Assembly (NCBI RefSeq): GCF_001005825.1
Contig: NZ_LBHV01000004.1
Span: forward strand, 62,001-126,000
Reading direction: 5' to 3'
From: Rhizobium sp. LC145
Lineage (GTDB): Bacteria > Pseudomonadota > Alphaproteobacteria > Rhizobiales > Rhizobiaceae
Length of the DNA stretch: 64,000 nucleotides
Part shown: positions 52,494 to 60,338 of the stretch, piece after piece
Numbering within the stretch: the first letter of the stretch is position 1
Layout of the letters: each line of letters starts with the position of its first letter
Program-made: the position numbers and the translations under genes
The notes under the pieces: model-generated
What the model was told of the DNA's origin: nothing
Databases searched by the model: none
Seen by the model: only the letters and a program-made list of their open reading frames with translations

Positions 52494-54014
52494 ATGCAGG
52501 GATCGCGCTTCGCCTTTGGTCCGTTCGTACTTGATCCGGATGCGGGAACACTGCTCTGGAACGATGATCCCGTGGCCCTCGGCTATCGCGGGGTGAAGCT
52601 GCTCGCGGCGCTGGTCGGCCGGCCCGGCGAGATCCTGAGCAAGGCGGAATTGATGGATGCGGCGTGGCCCGGCATGGCCGTGGAGGAAGGCAACCTCACC
52701 GTCCAGATCGCACAGATCAGGAAGCTGCTCGGCCCAGCCGGCGACGCCGCCAATGGGGGCGGTGAATGGATTTCCACGGTGCCGCGCGTCGGCTACCGCT
52801 TTCTCGGCACCGTCGAACGGCTCGGCGGAGGCAAGCGAAATCCCCTGCCCCTGCCCGACAAGCCATCGATCGCCGTGCTGCCTTTTGTGAATATCAGCAA
52901 CGATCCCGAACAGGAAGCCTTTGCGGACGGGCTGACCGAAGACCTGATAACCGATCTCTCCAGGAATTCCGGCCTGTTCGTCATCGCGCGCAATTCCTCC
53001 TTTGCCTACAGGGGAAAGGCGATGGACGTGCGCGCTATCGCCGAGGAGCTTGGCGTGCGCTACCTGCTCACGGGAAGCGCAAGACGCGCCGTGGGCCGTG
53101 TGCGCATCAATGCGCAACTGGTCGACGCGGCAAGCGGCGATCACCTATGGGCGGAACGCTTCGATCACGGCCTGGACGATATCTTTGCGGTGCAGGACGA
53201 GGTGACGGCCAGGATCGTGGAGGCGCTCACCGGCAGGCTCAGCGCTCCGCCGCCGCGCAATCGGCCCAAGAACCTCGAGGCTTACGATCTCTGCGTGCGG
53301 GCGCGCAGGCTGATGGACGACACGCCGCAGATGGCGCGGGAAGCGCATCTGATGCTGACGCGCGCGGTTTCGCTCGATCCGGACTATGCCGAGGCCTATC
53401 GCTGGCTTGCCATGAACCACTGGATGGGCTGGGTGCATTCCGGCGGCCCGACGGAAGCCGATCGGGACATAGCGCTGGAACTGGCCCGCAAGGCCGTGAC
53501 GCTCGATCCCGACAGCGCCGGCTCGCGCTGGATCCTCGCCTATCTGCTCGCCTATGAGCGCAGCTTTGCCGAGGCGGATGCGGAGTTCGAAAAGGCGCTC
53601 GCGCTCGATCCCAACGAGGCCGACACGTTTGCGGCCCTATCCGACATCGCGATCCTGGCCGGGCGGATAGAGGAGGGACAGGAGCATATCGCCAAAGCGT
53701 TCCGGCTGAACCCGTTTCCGGCAAGCTGGTACTATCTGGCGCTCGGCCAGGCGCAATATGCGGCTGGCCGATACGAAGAGGCTGTCGAGACGCTGCGCCG
53801 GGACGAAACCTATCGGACAAGCTCCCGCCGCTTCCTGGCGGCGAGCCTCGCCCAGCTTGGCCGGCTCGACGAGGCGCGCGTGGAGGCGGAACTCTTCCTC
53901 GTCGGCAACCCGGATTTCACGATCCGCCATTGGGCGGCGACGGAGCCGTTCCGCGACGCCGCGACGCTTCAGCATTTCATCGACGGCTTCCGCAAGGCGG
54001 GTCTGCCGGAGTGA
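52494..54014 (+). CDS. CadC-like winged-helix regulator with FlgO-like and TPR domains
   Basis: 506 residues. The N-terminal OmpR/CadC-type winged helix (about residues 1-105: FGPFVLDPDAGTLLW to STVPRVGYRFLG) is followed by a FlgO/adenylate-cyclase-associated domain (SIAVLPFVNISNDPEQEAFA to TARIVEALTG, about 120-260), then TPR repeats (about 280-500). No membrane helix is evident. Family members regulate transcription in response to unknown cues. Start is uncertain: ATG 52494 gives the family N-terminus, ATG 52443 is possible. Confidence 0.82.
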   Translation: MQGSRFAFGPFVLDPDAGTLLWNDDPVALGYRGVKLLAALVGRPGEILSKAELMDAAWPGMAVEEGNLTVQIAQIRKLLGPAGDAANGGGEWISTVPRVGYRFLGTVERLGGGKRNPLPLPDKPSIAVLPFVNISNDPEQEAFADGLTEDLITDLSRNSGLFVIARNSSFAYRGKAMDVRAIAEELGVRYLLTGSARRAVGRVRINAQLVDAASGDHLWAERFDHGLDDIFAVQDEVTARIVEALTGRLSAPPPRNRPKNLEAYDLCVRARRLMDDTPQMAREAHLMLTRAVSLDPDYAEAYRWLAMNHWMGWVHSGGPTEADRDIALELARKAVTLDPDSAGSRWILAYLLAYERSFAEADAEFEKALALDPNEADTFAALSDIAILAGRIEEGQEHIAKAFRLNPFPASWYYLALGQAQYAAGRYEEAVETLRRDETYRTSSRRFLAASLAQLGRLDEARVEAELFLVGNPDFTIRHWAATEPFRDAATLQHFIDGFRKAGLPE

Positions 54015-54020
54015 GGCGCC

Positions 54021-54416
54021 CTATTCCTCAAGTCGCTCCGTATTGTCCCGATCGTGCTCGTATCGCCGCTTGAGCGGAAACGGTGGCAGCCAGGTTTCGC
54101 GACGGACGGTCCAGAGTTCGTAGGTCGGCGTAAATTGGTTCGGAGCATCGAGCGACCCGAGGTTCATCTCGATTTCGTCTCCTCCGCTGCGGGCGAAAAC
54201 GGTCGAGCCGCAGCGAGGACAGAAATGCCGCCCGGCATAGTCGCGCGTTTCGCCCTCGATTGTCACCGCGTCCTCAGGGAATATCGCGGAGGCGTGGAAA
54301 AGGGCCCCGTGATGCTTGCGGCAGTCGAGACAATGACAAATGCCGACCCGGTATGGGCGGCCCTCCGCCGCAAATCGGACATTGCCGCACAGGCAGCCGC
54401 CGGTGAAACGATCCAT
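54021..54416 (-). CDS. GFA family (glutathione-dependent formaldehyde-activating-like) protein
   Basis: 131 residues with the zinc-binding cysteines of the Mss4-like GFA fold: GGCLCGNVRF, CHCLDCRKHHG and FCPRCGS. Most GFA proteins have unproven catalytic roles. GGAGGAGGAGACACAGC precedes the start. Convergent with the CadC-like gene, with 6 bases between the stops. Confidence 0.88.
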   Translation of the reverse strand: MDRFTGGCLCGNVRFAAEGRPYRVGICHCLDCRKHHGALFHASAIFPEDAVTIEGETRDYAGRHFCPRCGSTVFARSGGDEIEMNLGSLDAPNQFTPTYELWTVRRETWLPPFPLKRRYEHDRDNTERLEE

Positions 54417-54434
54417 GCTGTGTCTCCTCCTCCA

Positions 54435-54453
54435 ATATCCAAGCTATGGATAT
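54435..54453 (-). promoter_or_regulatory. Inverted repeat upstream of the GFA gene
   Basis: ATATCCA-AGCTA-TGGATAT, perfect 7-base arms, directly upstream of the GFA ribosome site (18 bases before the start). Candidate operator. Confidence 0.4.
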
Positions 54454-54646
54454 GGCTACAACGTGCAGCGCCGTCATTGCAATTGACCGGAGGACGGAAG
54501 GGAAACTCGGGATGGCTGCAGCGCCGGCGCGGCTTACCAAAATTTAACGGAATGGACATGCAACCGTAGTCTCGGGAAGCGCATTGTTTGCCCGTATTCA
54601 GGCAAGGCCACCCAAGCCGCGCCTGAAGAGCAAAAGGAACAGGACC

Positions 54647-54949
54647 ATGTGGACCAATACGCGCAAGCTCGTCACCACCGGTCTGGTCGCCTTGACAATT
54701 GCGGGCACCACAATTGCCACCGCCTCCCAGGCTGAAGCTCACAACAATTTCGGACGCGGCCTTGCCGCCGGTATCGCGGGCACCATCGTCGGCGGCGCGC
54801 TTATCGCCGGAGCTGCCCGCCCCGCCTATGCCGGCCCGGTTTATGAGGCACCTATCTACGAACCGGTCTACCGGGCTTATCCCGCCTGCCGCGTCATCTG
54901 GCGTCAGAATGCCTGGGGTGACATGTATCGCGCACGCGTCTGCGACTGA
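54647..54949 (+). CDS. Small secreted protein, Gly/Ala/Tyr-rich
   Basis: 100 residues with a Sec signal (LVTTGLVALTIAGTTIATASQ). Mature part has a GxxxG-rich stretch (GRGLAAGIAGTIVGGALIAG) and a tyrosine/proline repeat (VYEAPIYEPVYRAYP), ending in two cysteines (CRVIW, RVCD). Resembles rhizobial BA14K/glycine-zipper-type secreted proteins in style only. ATG at 54647 with AAGGAACAGGACC. Confidence 0.7.
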   Translation: MWTNTRKLVTTGLVALTIAGTTIATASQAEAHNNFGRGLAAGIAGTIVGGALIAGAARPAYAGPVYEAPIYEPVYRAYPACRVIWRQNAWGDMYRARVCD

Positions 54950-54962
54950 TGTTCTATGCCTT

Positions 54963-54992
54963 GGAAAGCCGGGCGTCGAACCCGGCTTTTCC
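54963..54992. terminator. Bidirectional terminator
   Basis: GGAAAGCCGGG-CGTCGAA-CCCGGCTTTTCC, 11-base stem with one bulged T and A/T ends, between two convergent genes. Confidence 0.75.
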
Positions 54993-55015
54993 AATCGAAA
55001 TGCCTGACCGGTGTA

Positions 55016-55450
55016 TCAGTCGTTGATGGCAATGATCTTCACCGCCATATGCTTTTCGTCCTTTCCGACCTCGGAGAACCACACCTCGCCATCACCGATC
55101 ATCACGCCCTGCCAGTTGGCAAACAGCGTCGGATAGGTCTGCTTGGCGATGGAAGCCTTCACCTTCGCGGTGACCACCTTGTCGTAGTCGGCAACGAAAT
55201 GCCTGGCATCCTTGATCTTGACGGCTTTGCCGGCGATGCGCGCCTGGAAGGGATAATCCACCATGTTCGCCACGGTCTCCTTATCGTCGGAGGCGACCGC
55301 CTTCTGCAGCTTGGCGAGGAAATCCGCATAGGGCTTGTGATCGCCAAACAGGCTGTCGAGCGATTTGTCCGTATCGGCCGCGGTCTGCGCCATCGCCGGT
55401 GCCGACAGCGCCAGGACGCCGGCAAACGCCAGGATCAATGTCTTGTTCAT
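55016..55450 (-). CDS. Periplasmic protein of unknown function
   Basis: 144 residues with a signal peptide (LILAFAGVLALSAPAMA-Q). The mature domain has NMVDYPFQARI, GKAVKIKDARHFVADYD and NWQGVMIGDGEVWFSE, a layout seen in small NTF2/DUF-type periplasmic proteins. ATG at 55450 with GAGGAGTAGCGAT upstream. No firm family. Confidence 0.65.
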   Translation of the reverse strand: MNKTLILAFAGVLALSAPAMAQTAADTDKSLDSLFGDHKPYADFLAKLQKAVASDDKETVANMVDYPFQARIAGKAVKIKDARHFVADYDKVVTAKVKASIAKQTYPTLFANWQGVMIGDGEVWFSEVGKDEKHMAVKIIAIND

Positions 55451-55585
55451 ATCGCTACTCCTCGGGTCGAACTCGAAATCGCGTGATTCGGAATGGTAGT
55501 GCTGCGGCCGATTTTCCAACCGGCAACATGCCGCTTTGGTTAACGATTTAGACGAAAGCGGTCGCGCTACGGTGACGGGATTGGG

Positions 55586-56677
55586 TCACTGGCTGTTGCC
55601 GAAATATTTCCGTCGCAGGTTTTCCAGCGCGCCCGCCTCCTGCAACGCGAGGATCTGCAGCGTGACCTCGTGGCTGAGCGTGTCACCGTGCCTGAAGCCG
55701 AAACCGTATTTGTCGGGGTGGAAGATCGGCCCGACGACGGAGAGCGGTGACGCGGAATGGGTGTGCGCATAATATTCCAGCACCGGCGCATCCCCGATGA
55801 GAGCGGAGGAACGGCCGGAGACAAGGCCCGCCACCGCCCCGTCGATATCGGAATATGCGTCCGTCGCAAGCCGCAGCTCGTTCGAATAGCTCTCCGCTAC
55901 GCTGCCGCCGAGCACGCCCACGGTCTTTCCCGGCAGGTCGGCAAGGGAATTGACCTGATGCGTCAGCGTCAGCGCCGTCATGACGCTGGTGACGGATGAG
56001 GTGAGATAGGCGATGACGGCCACGCCGCAGACCATCCAGATCCCGCCCGAAACCCTTCCCAACCAGCCGAGCGCATTGGGGCGCGTGACCTTGCCGGAGG
56101 TGGCGACCGACATGACCTCGTAGAAGCTCTCGGCAAGGCCCTCATGCCAGGTTTGCGGGAAGGTCTTGTCGATGCGCCGGTAAAACAGGGCGAGAACGAG
56201 CGTGGCGACCACGACGATGAAGGCGAGCCAGGCCATGGCGCGCAGATGGCCGGCGCGCTCCAGCCCGCCGATGACCTGCCAGAACCCCGCATCTTCGCTA
56301 TCCGCCACCATGATGCGCAAACCGGCATCATACCAGGGCTGGGAAAACGTGATGCGCTCGACCCGCCCCCTGGTGATCGTCAGGTTGGAAACGGCGACAT
56401 CGGCCTCGCCGCGCTCCGTCGCGGCGATAAGCGCCTCGAAACTCGGATAGTCGCGATAGCTGTAGACGAGGTTCAGCGGCCTTGCCGTCGCCTCCCAAAG
56501 CTCGATCGCCATTCCGGAATAGTGTTCCCCATCTTTCATCACGAAAGGCGGGCTCACATAAACCCCGACCGCCAGGGGCCGCGGCGGTGCTGACTGGCTC
56601 TGAGCCTGCGCGGGGCGGAAATAGAAGGATGCGGCAATGAATAGGAGAATCAAAATCGATATGCGGCAATATTTCAT
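55586..56677 (-). CDS. GluR0-like ligand-gated ion channel (binding domain split by a pore)
   Basis: 363 residues. Signal peptide (ISILILLFIAASFYF), then the first lobe of a glutamine-binding-protein fold (VGVYVSPPFVMKDG, EADVAVSNLTITRGRVERI), then three hydrophobic segments (about residues 140-225), then the second lobe (LPGKTVGVLGGSVAESY to YFGNSQ). This is the architecture of prokaryotic ionotropic glutamate receptors. The pore loop ESFYEVMSVATSGKV does not contain the TVGYGD potassium filter. ATG at 56677. Confidence 0.78.
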   Translation of the reverse strand: MKYCRISILILLFIAASFYFRPAQAQSQSAPPRPLAVGVYVSPPFVMKDGEHYSGMAIELWEATARPLNLVYSYRDYPSFEALIAATERGEADVAVSNLTITRGRVERITFSQPWYDAGLRIMVADSEDAGFWQVIGGLERAGHLRAMAWLAFIVVVATLVLALFYRRIDKTFPQTWHEGLAESFYEVMSVATSGKVTRPNALGWLGRVSGGIWMVCGVAVIAYLTSSVTSVMTALTLTHQVNSLADLPGKTVGVLGGSVAESYSNELRLATDAYSDIDGAVAGLVSGRSSALIGDAPVLEYYAHTHSASPLSVVGPIFHPDKYGFGFRHGDTLSHEVTLQILALQEAGALENLRRKYFGNSQ

Positions 56678-56881
56678 CGGCCCGTTCCCAATCCCTCTTT
56701 TCTCCGGCTTGGCGTTCCTTGCGAGCGCCGACCGCAAGCGGTCTCCCATCCCGATTTAAGACGGCTGCCGATATTGTCGATACGCGCTGAGCATGAACAT
56801 TGCTGCAGGTAGTGGGCGGCTTCTCCAGGGAACGACCTTCCCCAAGGCGCGTTGGCCTTCGAAAACCCATCGGAGGATGCC

Positions 56882-57055
56882 ATGAACGAGGACAAGAAGG
56901 CCCGCGAAGCCGTCGAAAGCGGCAAACCGCTGAAGCCGGCCAAGGAGCCGGCCGGTCCGCATGCCAAGGAACACCTGATTGACCGCGACAAGACGCCCGG
57001 TTCCGGCTCGCTGCCGGAGCCCGGCGGCCGGGAGGCGGATGTCGGGCCGGATTGA
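56882..57055 (+). CDS. Small hydrophilic protein
   Basis: 57 residues, lysine/glutamate/proline-rich (EDKKAREAVESGKPLKPAKE, DKTPGSGSLPEPGG). ATG at 56882 with GGAGGATGCC. Similar short disordered proteins occur in rhizobia; role unknown. Confidence 0.6.
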   Translation: MNEDKKAREAVESGKPLKPAKEPAGPHAKEHLIDRDKTPGSGSLPEPGGREADVGPD

Positions 57056-57165
57056 TATAAGGTCTGTCCGGAAGCCCTCCCCCGCTGCGACGCCATGGCG
57101 CTTGCCCGGATCGCTCCGGCGGACTACACCCGCAGGGACGATCCGGAAGGCGGCCAGAAGCTCTC

Positions 57166-57555
57166 ATGGCAGGCGAAACCATCACACTCTACGAAGCGAT
57201 CGGCGGCGATCAGACCGTCCGCGCATTGGTGAAGCGTTTCTACGAACTCATGGACACGCTTCCGGAAGCCGCCCGCTGCCGCGCCATCCACCCGCCGAGC
57301 CTCGAAGGCAGCGAAGCGAAACTCTACGATTATCTCACCGGCTATCTCGGCGGGCCTCCGGTCTATGTCGAAAAATACGGACATCCACGTTTGCGATCGC
57401 GCCACTTCATGGCCGAGATCGGCCCCGCCGAACGGGACGAATGGATGCTCTGCTTCCGCCGCGCCATGGAAGAGACGATCGAAAACCCAAAGCTGCGCGA
57501 CATCATCTGGCCGCCGATCGAGCGCCTCGCCTTCCACATGCAGAACCGGGAATAG
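57166..57555 (+). CDS. Truncated hemoglobin, group II
   Basis: 129 residues. Heme-proximal region YGHPRLRSRHFMAEIG (proximal histidine), PERFYELMD-type start is replaced by VKRFYELMDTLPEA, and the conserved tryptophan lies in RDEWMLCF. TrHb II proteins bind oxygen and nitric oxide and act in detoxification or oxygen supply. A 4-base gap to the DUF423 gene. Confidence 0.85.
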   Translation: MAGETITLYEAIGGDQTVRALVKRFYELMDTLPEAARCRAIHPPSLEGSEAKLYDYLTGYLGGPPVYVEKYGHPRLRSRHFMAEIGPAERDEWMLCFRRAMEETIENPKLRDIIWPPIERLAFHMQNRE

Positions 57556-57559
57556 GCCA

Positions 57560-57931
57560 ATGGAAAGACTCGACAATCTCAGGCCGTTGATTCTGTTTGT
57601 GAGCGGGCTCATGGGCGCTGCGGGCGTGGCTCTGGCGGCTGCGGCGAGCCACGGCGGCGACAGGACATTTCTCGGTTCGGCCTCGACCATGTGCCTCGCC
57701 CACGCGCCGGTCCTGCTGGGGCTCTATCTCGGCCACAAGGCATTCCGGACCGCGACGCCGGCCGCACTGGTGCTCGGGCTCGGAACGATCATCTTCGCCG
57801 GCGACCTGGTGGCGCGGCATTTCCTCGGCGAACGGCTATTCCCCTTGGCCGCGCCGATCGGCGGGTTGGGCATGATGCTCGGCTGGCTGCTCGTGGCGGC
57901 GGGGGCAGTTTTCGGGCGCAGAGAGATTTAA
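57560..57931 (+). CDS. DUF423 family membrane protein
   Basis: 123 residues with four membrane helices. Cues: GAAGVALAAAASHGGD and the C-terminal APIGGLGMMLGWLLVAAGA. DUF423 proteins are conserved and uncharacterised. ATG 57560 follows the hemoglobin stop by 4 bases, so the two are coupled. Confidence 0.85.
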   Translation: MERLDNLRPLILFVSGLMGAAGVALAAAASHGGDRTFLGSASTMCLAHAPVLLGLYLGHKAFRTATPAALVLGLGTIIFAGDLVARHFLGERLFPLAAPIGGLGMMLGWLLVAAGAVFGRREI

Positions 57932-57933
57932 GC

Positions 57934-58106
57934 CCCCTCTGGCCTGCCGGCCATCTCCCCCACAAGGGGGGGAGAAGACTTGTGGCAAGGCATTGCCTCA
58001 TCCGTGGCCCCTTTCCCTGTGCGATCGCATATGGGACGTGACGCAGTCCGGCATCCCTGACCCTCCCCCTTGTGGGGAGGGTGGCCGGCAGGCGGGAGGG
58101 GTTTCC
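57934..58106. repeat. RIME-like intergenic mosaic repeat, copy 3
   Basis: The left block (CCCCCTCTGGCCTGCCGGCC with ATCTCCCCCACAAGGGG) and the right block (CCTCCCCCTTGTGGGGAGGG with TGGCCGGCAGGCGGGAGGGG) are inverted versions of each other, about 40 bases each, with roughly 90 bases between. Fills the intergenic space between convergent genes. Confidence 0.7.
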
Positions 58107-58131
58107 AAGACCGATGCAGACGGGACTTTGC

Positions 58132-58356
58132 CTACCGCCTGAACGCCAGCACCCGCCCCGCTTGGTCGGGCGGCACATCGGAGTAATGCGATTTCACACC
58201 GGCGGGAAAGGCAACGACATTGGTCATGTCGGCCTGCGTCTCGGCGCGTCGCATCAGCAGTTCGTAAAGTTCGGGCACCAGCCCGTCGCCGTTCTGCTGG
58301 GCCAGCTTGTGCAGCCCGATGAACAGGCCGGCGTCAGGACGTTCTTCGTTCATCAT
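58132..58356 (-). CDS. Small protein of unknown function
   Basis: 74 residues. A helical region (HKLAQQNGDGLVPELYELLM) is followed by TNVVAFPAGVKSHYSDVP. The ATG at 58356 overlaps the DUF2325 gene by 23 bases, so the two are probably co-translated. No recognised family. Confidence 0.6.
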   Translation of the reverse strand: MMNEERPDAGLFIGLHKLAQQNGDGLVPELYELLMRRAETQADMTNVVAFPAGVKSHYSDVPPDQAGRVLAFRR

Positions 58357-58735
58357 TGCGTTCCTTCATGGTCTGAAGCGCCCGCTCCAGACTGGATTTC
58401 GAGCCGTTGCGCAGCGGAATGAAGGTCTTGCCGAACTTCTTGCAGCCCGTCTTGACCCTCAGACACGCATCGTGGCTGATACAGTCGATGGGGCAGAAGA
58501 CGCAGTCGACCGAAGGCAGGACGGTATCGATGCGCGAGACCGCTTCCCGCAAGCCGCCGTCGTGGTGGATGAGTTCCGCGCCGTAGGTGCTGGCGATTTC
58601 CCGGAGATGCGCCACCTGGCAGTCGCGCCCGCCGACATAGAGAAAACTGCGAATATCCACCGCGTTGCCGGCAGGGCTTTTTTGGCTTTCCGCCGGGCCG
58701 CCATTGCCGTTCTTCCGCTTCTGCTTCTTCGCCAT
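58334..58735 (-). CDS. DUF2325 family protein
   Basis: 133 residues. A lysine-rich start, then FLYVGGRDCQVAHLREIA, IHHDGGLREAVSR, FCPIDCISHDAC and FIPLRNGSKSSL are the DUF2325 pattern. Cysteines in CVFCPIDC suggest metal or redox sensing, which is inference. Divergent from preT with a 214-base promoter region. Confidence 0.82.
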   Translation of the reverse strand: MAKKQKRKNGNGGPAESQKSPAGNAVDIRSFLYVGGRDCQVAHLREIASTYGAELIHHDGGLREAVSRIDTVLPSVDCVFCPIDCISHDACLRVKTGCKKFGKTFIPLRNGSKSSLERALQTMKERNDERRTS

Positions 58736-58865
58736 GAGGTCCCCATCTGGCAGTCGATTCCGTTTGGATGAGCGGCACCATAGTAAAGTTGATTTTCAGA
58801 GTAAAGATTAAAGTGGACTCTTTTTATCATGAATTTTCCGGCGCTCGCTGTGCCCGTTTCGTGCC

Positions 58866-58907
58866 AAAAATTTACCGTTTGATAAATTTTTAGCCTGTGT
58901 TACGCTC
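58866..58907 (+). promoter_or_regulatory. preTA promoter and operator
   Basis: AAAAATTTA-CCGTTTGA-TAAATTTTT (58866-58891), a perfect 9-base inverted repeat. TTGATA (58879-58884) and TACGCT (58901-58906) are spaced by 16 bases, a plausible promoter, and the repeat covers the -35. A regulator binding here would control preTA; it is not encoded nearby. Confidence 0.55.
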
Positions 58908-58949
58908 TGCCCAATAGTTGTCCATGAATCCACAATAAGGGAACAGAAG

Positions 58950-60323
58950 ATGGAACGACTGGGAAGCGGCTCCGCGCCGGGCATCGAGGCTGGGCGCCTT
59001 ACGCCGGCGGAGTATGAGACGAATTTCGCCGATCTTCATCCGCGCCTCGACAGGCACGAAGCGCTGGTCGCGGCCGACCGCTGTTATTTCTGTTACGACG
59101 CGCCGTGCATGACGGCCTGTCCCACCACGATCGATATCCCGATGTTCATCCGGCAGATATCGACGGGAAATCCGCTTGGCTCGGCGAAAACCATCTTCGA
59201 TCAGAACATACTGGGCGGCATGTGCGCCCGCGTCTGTCCCACCGAAACGCTCTGCGAAGAGGCCTGTGTGCGCAACACGGCCGAGGACCGGCCGGTCGAG
59301 ATCGGCAGGCTGCAGCGCTATGCGACGGACATCGCCATGGAGGCCGGCAGGCAGTTCTACACCCGCCCTGCCCCGACCGGTAAGACGGTGGCGGTGGTCG
59401 GCGCTGGCCCCGCAGGCCTTGCCGCAGCCCACAGGCTCGCCATGCACGGCCATTCCGTGGTGATCCTGGATGCCCGCGAGAAGGCAGGCGGCCTCAACGA
59501 ATACGGCATCGCCACCTACAAGGCGGTGGACGAGTTCGCGAGCCGCGAGGTGGAATACGTCACCGCCATCGGCGGCATCGAGATCCGAAACGGCCAAGCG
59601 CTCGGCCGCGATTTCTCGCTCTCCGATCTAACTGCGCAATATGATGCGGTCTTCCTTGCCATGGGACTTGCCGGCGTCAACGGCCTCGGCATCGAGGGCG
59701 AGGATCTTGCCGGCGTGGACGATGCGGTGGATTTCATCGCGGCACTCCGCCAGGCCAAGGACAAGGCGACCGTACCGATCGGCCGTCGCATCGTCGTGCT
59801 CGGCGGCGGCATGACCGCCATCGACGCGGCAATCCAGGCAAAACTGCTCGGCGCCGAGGAAGTGACCATCTGCTATCGCCGCGGCAAGGAGCACATGAAC
59901 GCCTCGGGCTACGAGCAGGATCTGGCCACCGCCAACGGCGTCATCATCCGCCACTGGCTGGCGCCGAAGCGCATTCTCGGCAAGGACGGCAGCGTCGCCG
60001 GCATCGAGGTCGAATATACCGCGATGCGTGACGGCAAGCTCGTCCCCACCGACGAGACGGGGGTGATCGCCGCCGATCAGATCATGAAGGCGATCGGTCA
60101 GAGCTTCCTCGCCTCCGGGCTCGGAGCACTTGCCATGGAACGTGGCAGAATAGCGGTGGATGCGGAAAGCCGCACCTCGGTCGAGCGCGTCTGGGCCGGC
60201 GGAGATTGCGTCGGCGTCGGCGAAGACCTCACCGTCTCGGCAGTCGCACAAGGCCGCGACGCTGCCGAAAGCATCAACCGCGTGCTCGCAGCCGGCATCC
60301 AGCCGGCTACGGCCGTAGCCTGA
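58950..60323 (+). CDS. preT: NAD-dependent dihydropyrimidine dehydrogenase subunit PreT
   Basis: 457 residues. Partner of PreA in the NADH-dependent reduction of uracil and thymine. N-terminal iron-sulfur cysteines are in CYFCYDAPCMTACPTTIDIP and CARVCPTETLCEEACVR. FAD motif VVGAGPAGLAAAHRL at about residue 150, NAD motif VVLGGGMTAIDAA near 285, and WAGGDCVGVGEDLTVSAVAQ at the end. GGAACAGAAG precedes the start. A 15-base gap leads to preA. Confidence 0.92.
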   Translation: MERLGSGSAPGIEAGRLTPAEYETNFADLHPRLDRHEALVAADRCYFCYDAPCMTACPTTIDIPMFIRQISTGNPLGSAKTIFDQNILGGMCARVCPTETLCEEACVRNTAEDRPVEIGRLQRYATDIAMEAGRQFYTRPAPTGKTVAVVGAGPAGLAAAHRLAMHGHSVVILDAREKAGGLNEYGIATYKAVDEFASREVEYVTAIGGIEIRNGQALGRDFSLSDLTAQYDAVFLAMGLAGVNGLGIEGEDLAGVDDAVDFIAALRQAKDKATVPIGRRIVVLGGGMTAIDAAIQAKLLGAEEVTICYRRGKEHMNASGYEQDLATANGVIIRHWLAPKRILGKDGSVAGIEVEYTAMRDGKLVPTDETGVIAADQIMKAIGQSFLASGLGALAMERGRIAVDAESRTSVERVWAGGDCVGVGEDLTVSAVAQGRDAAESINRVLAAGIQPATAVA

Positions 60324-60338
60324 GCGGGAGGACGAACC

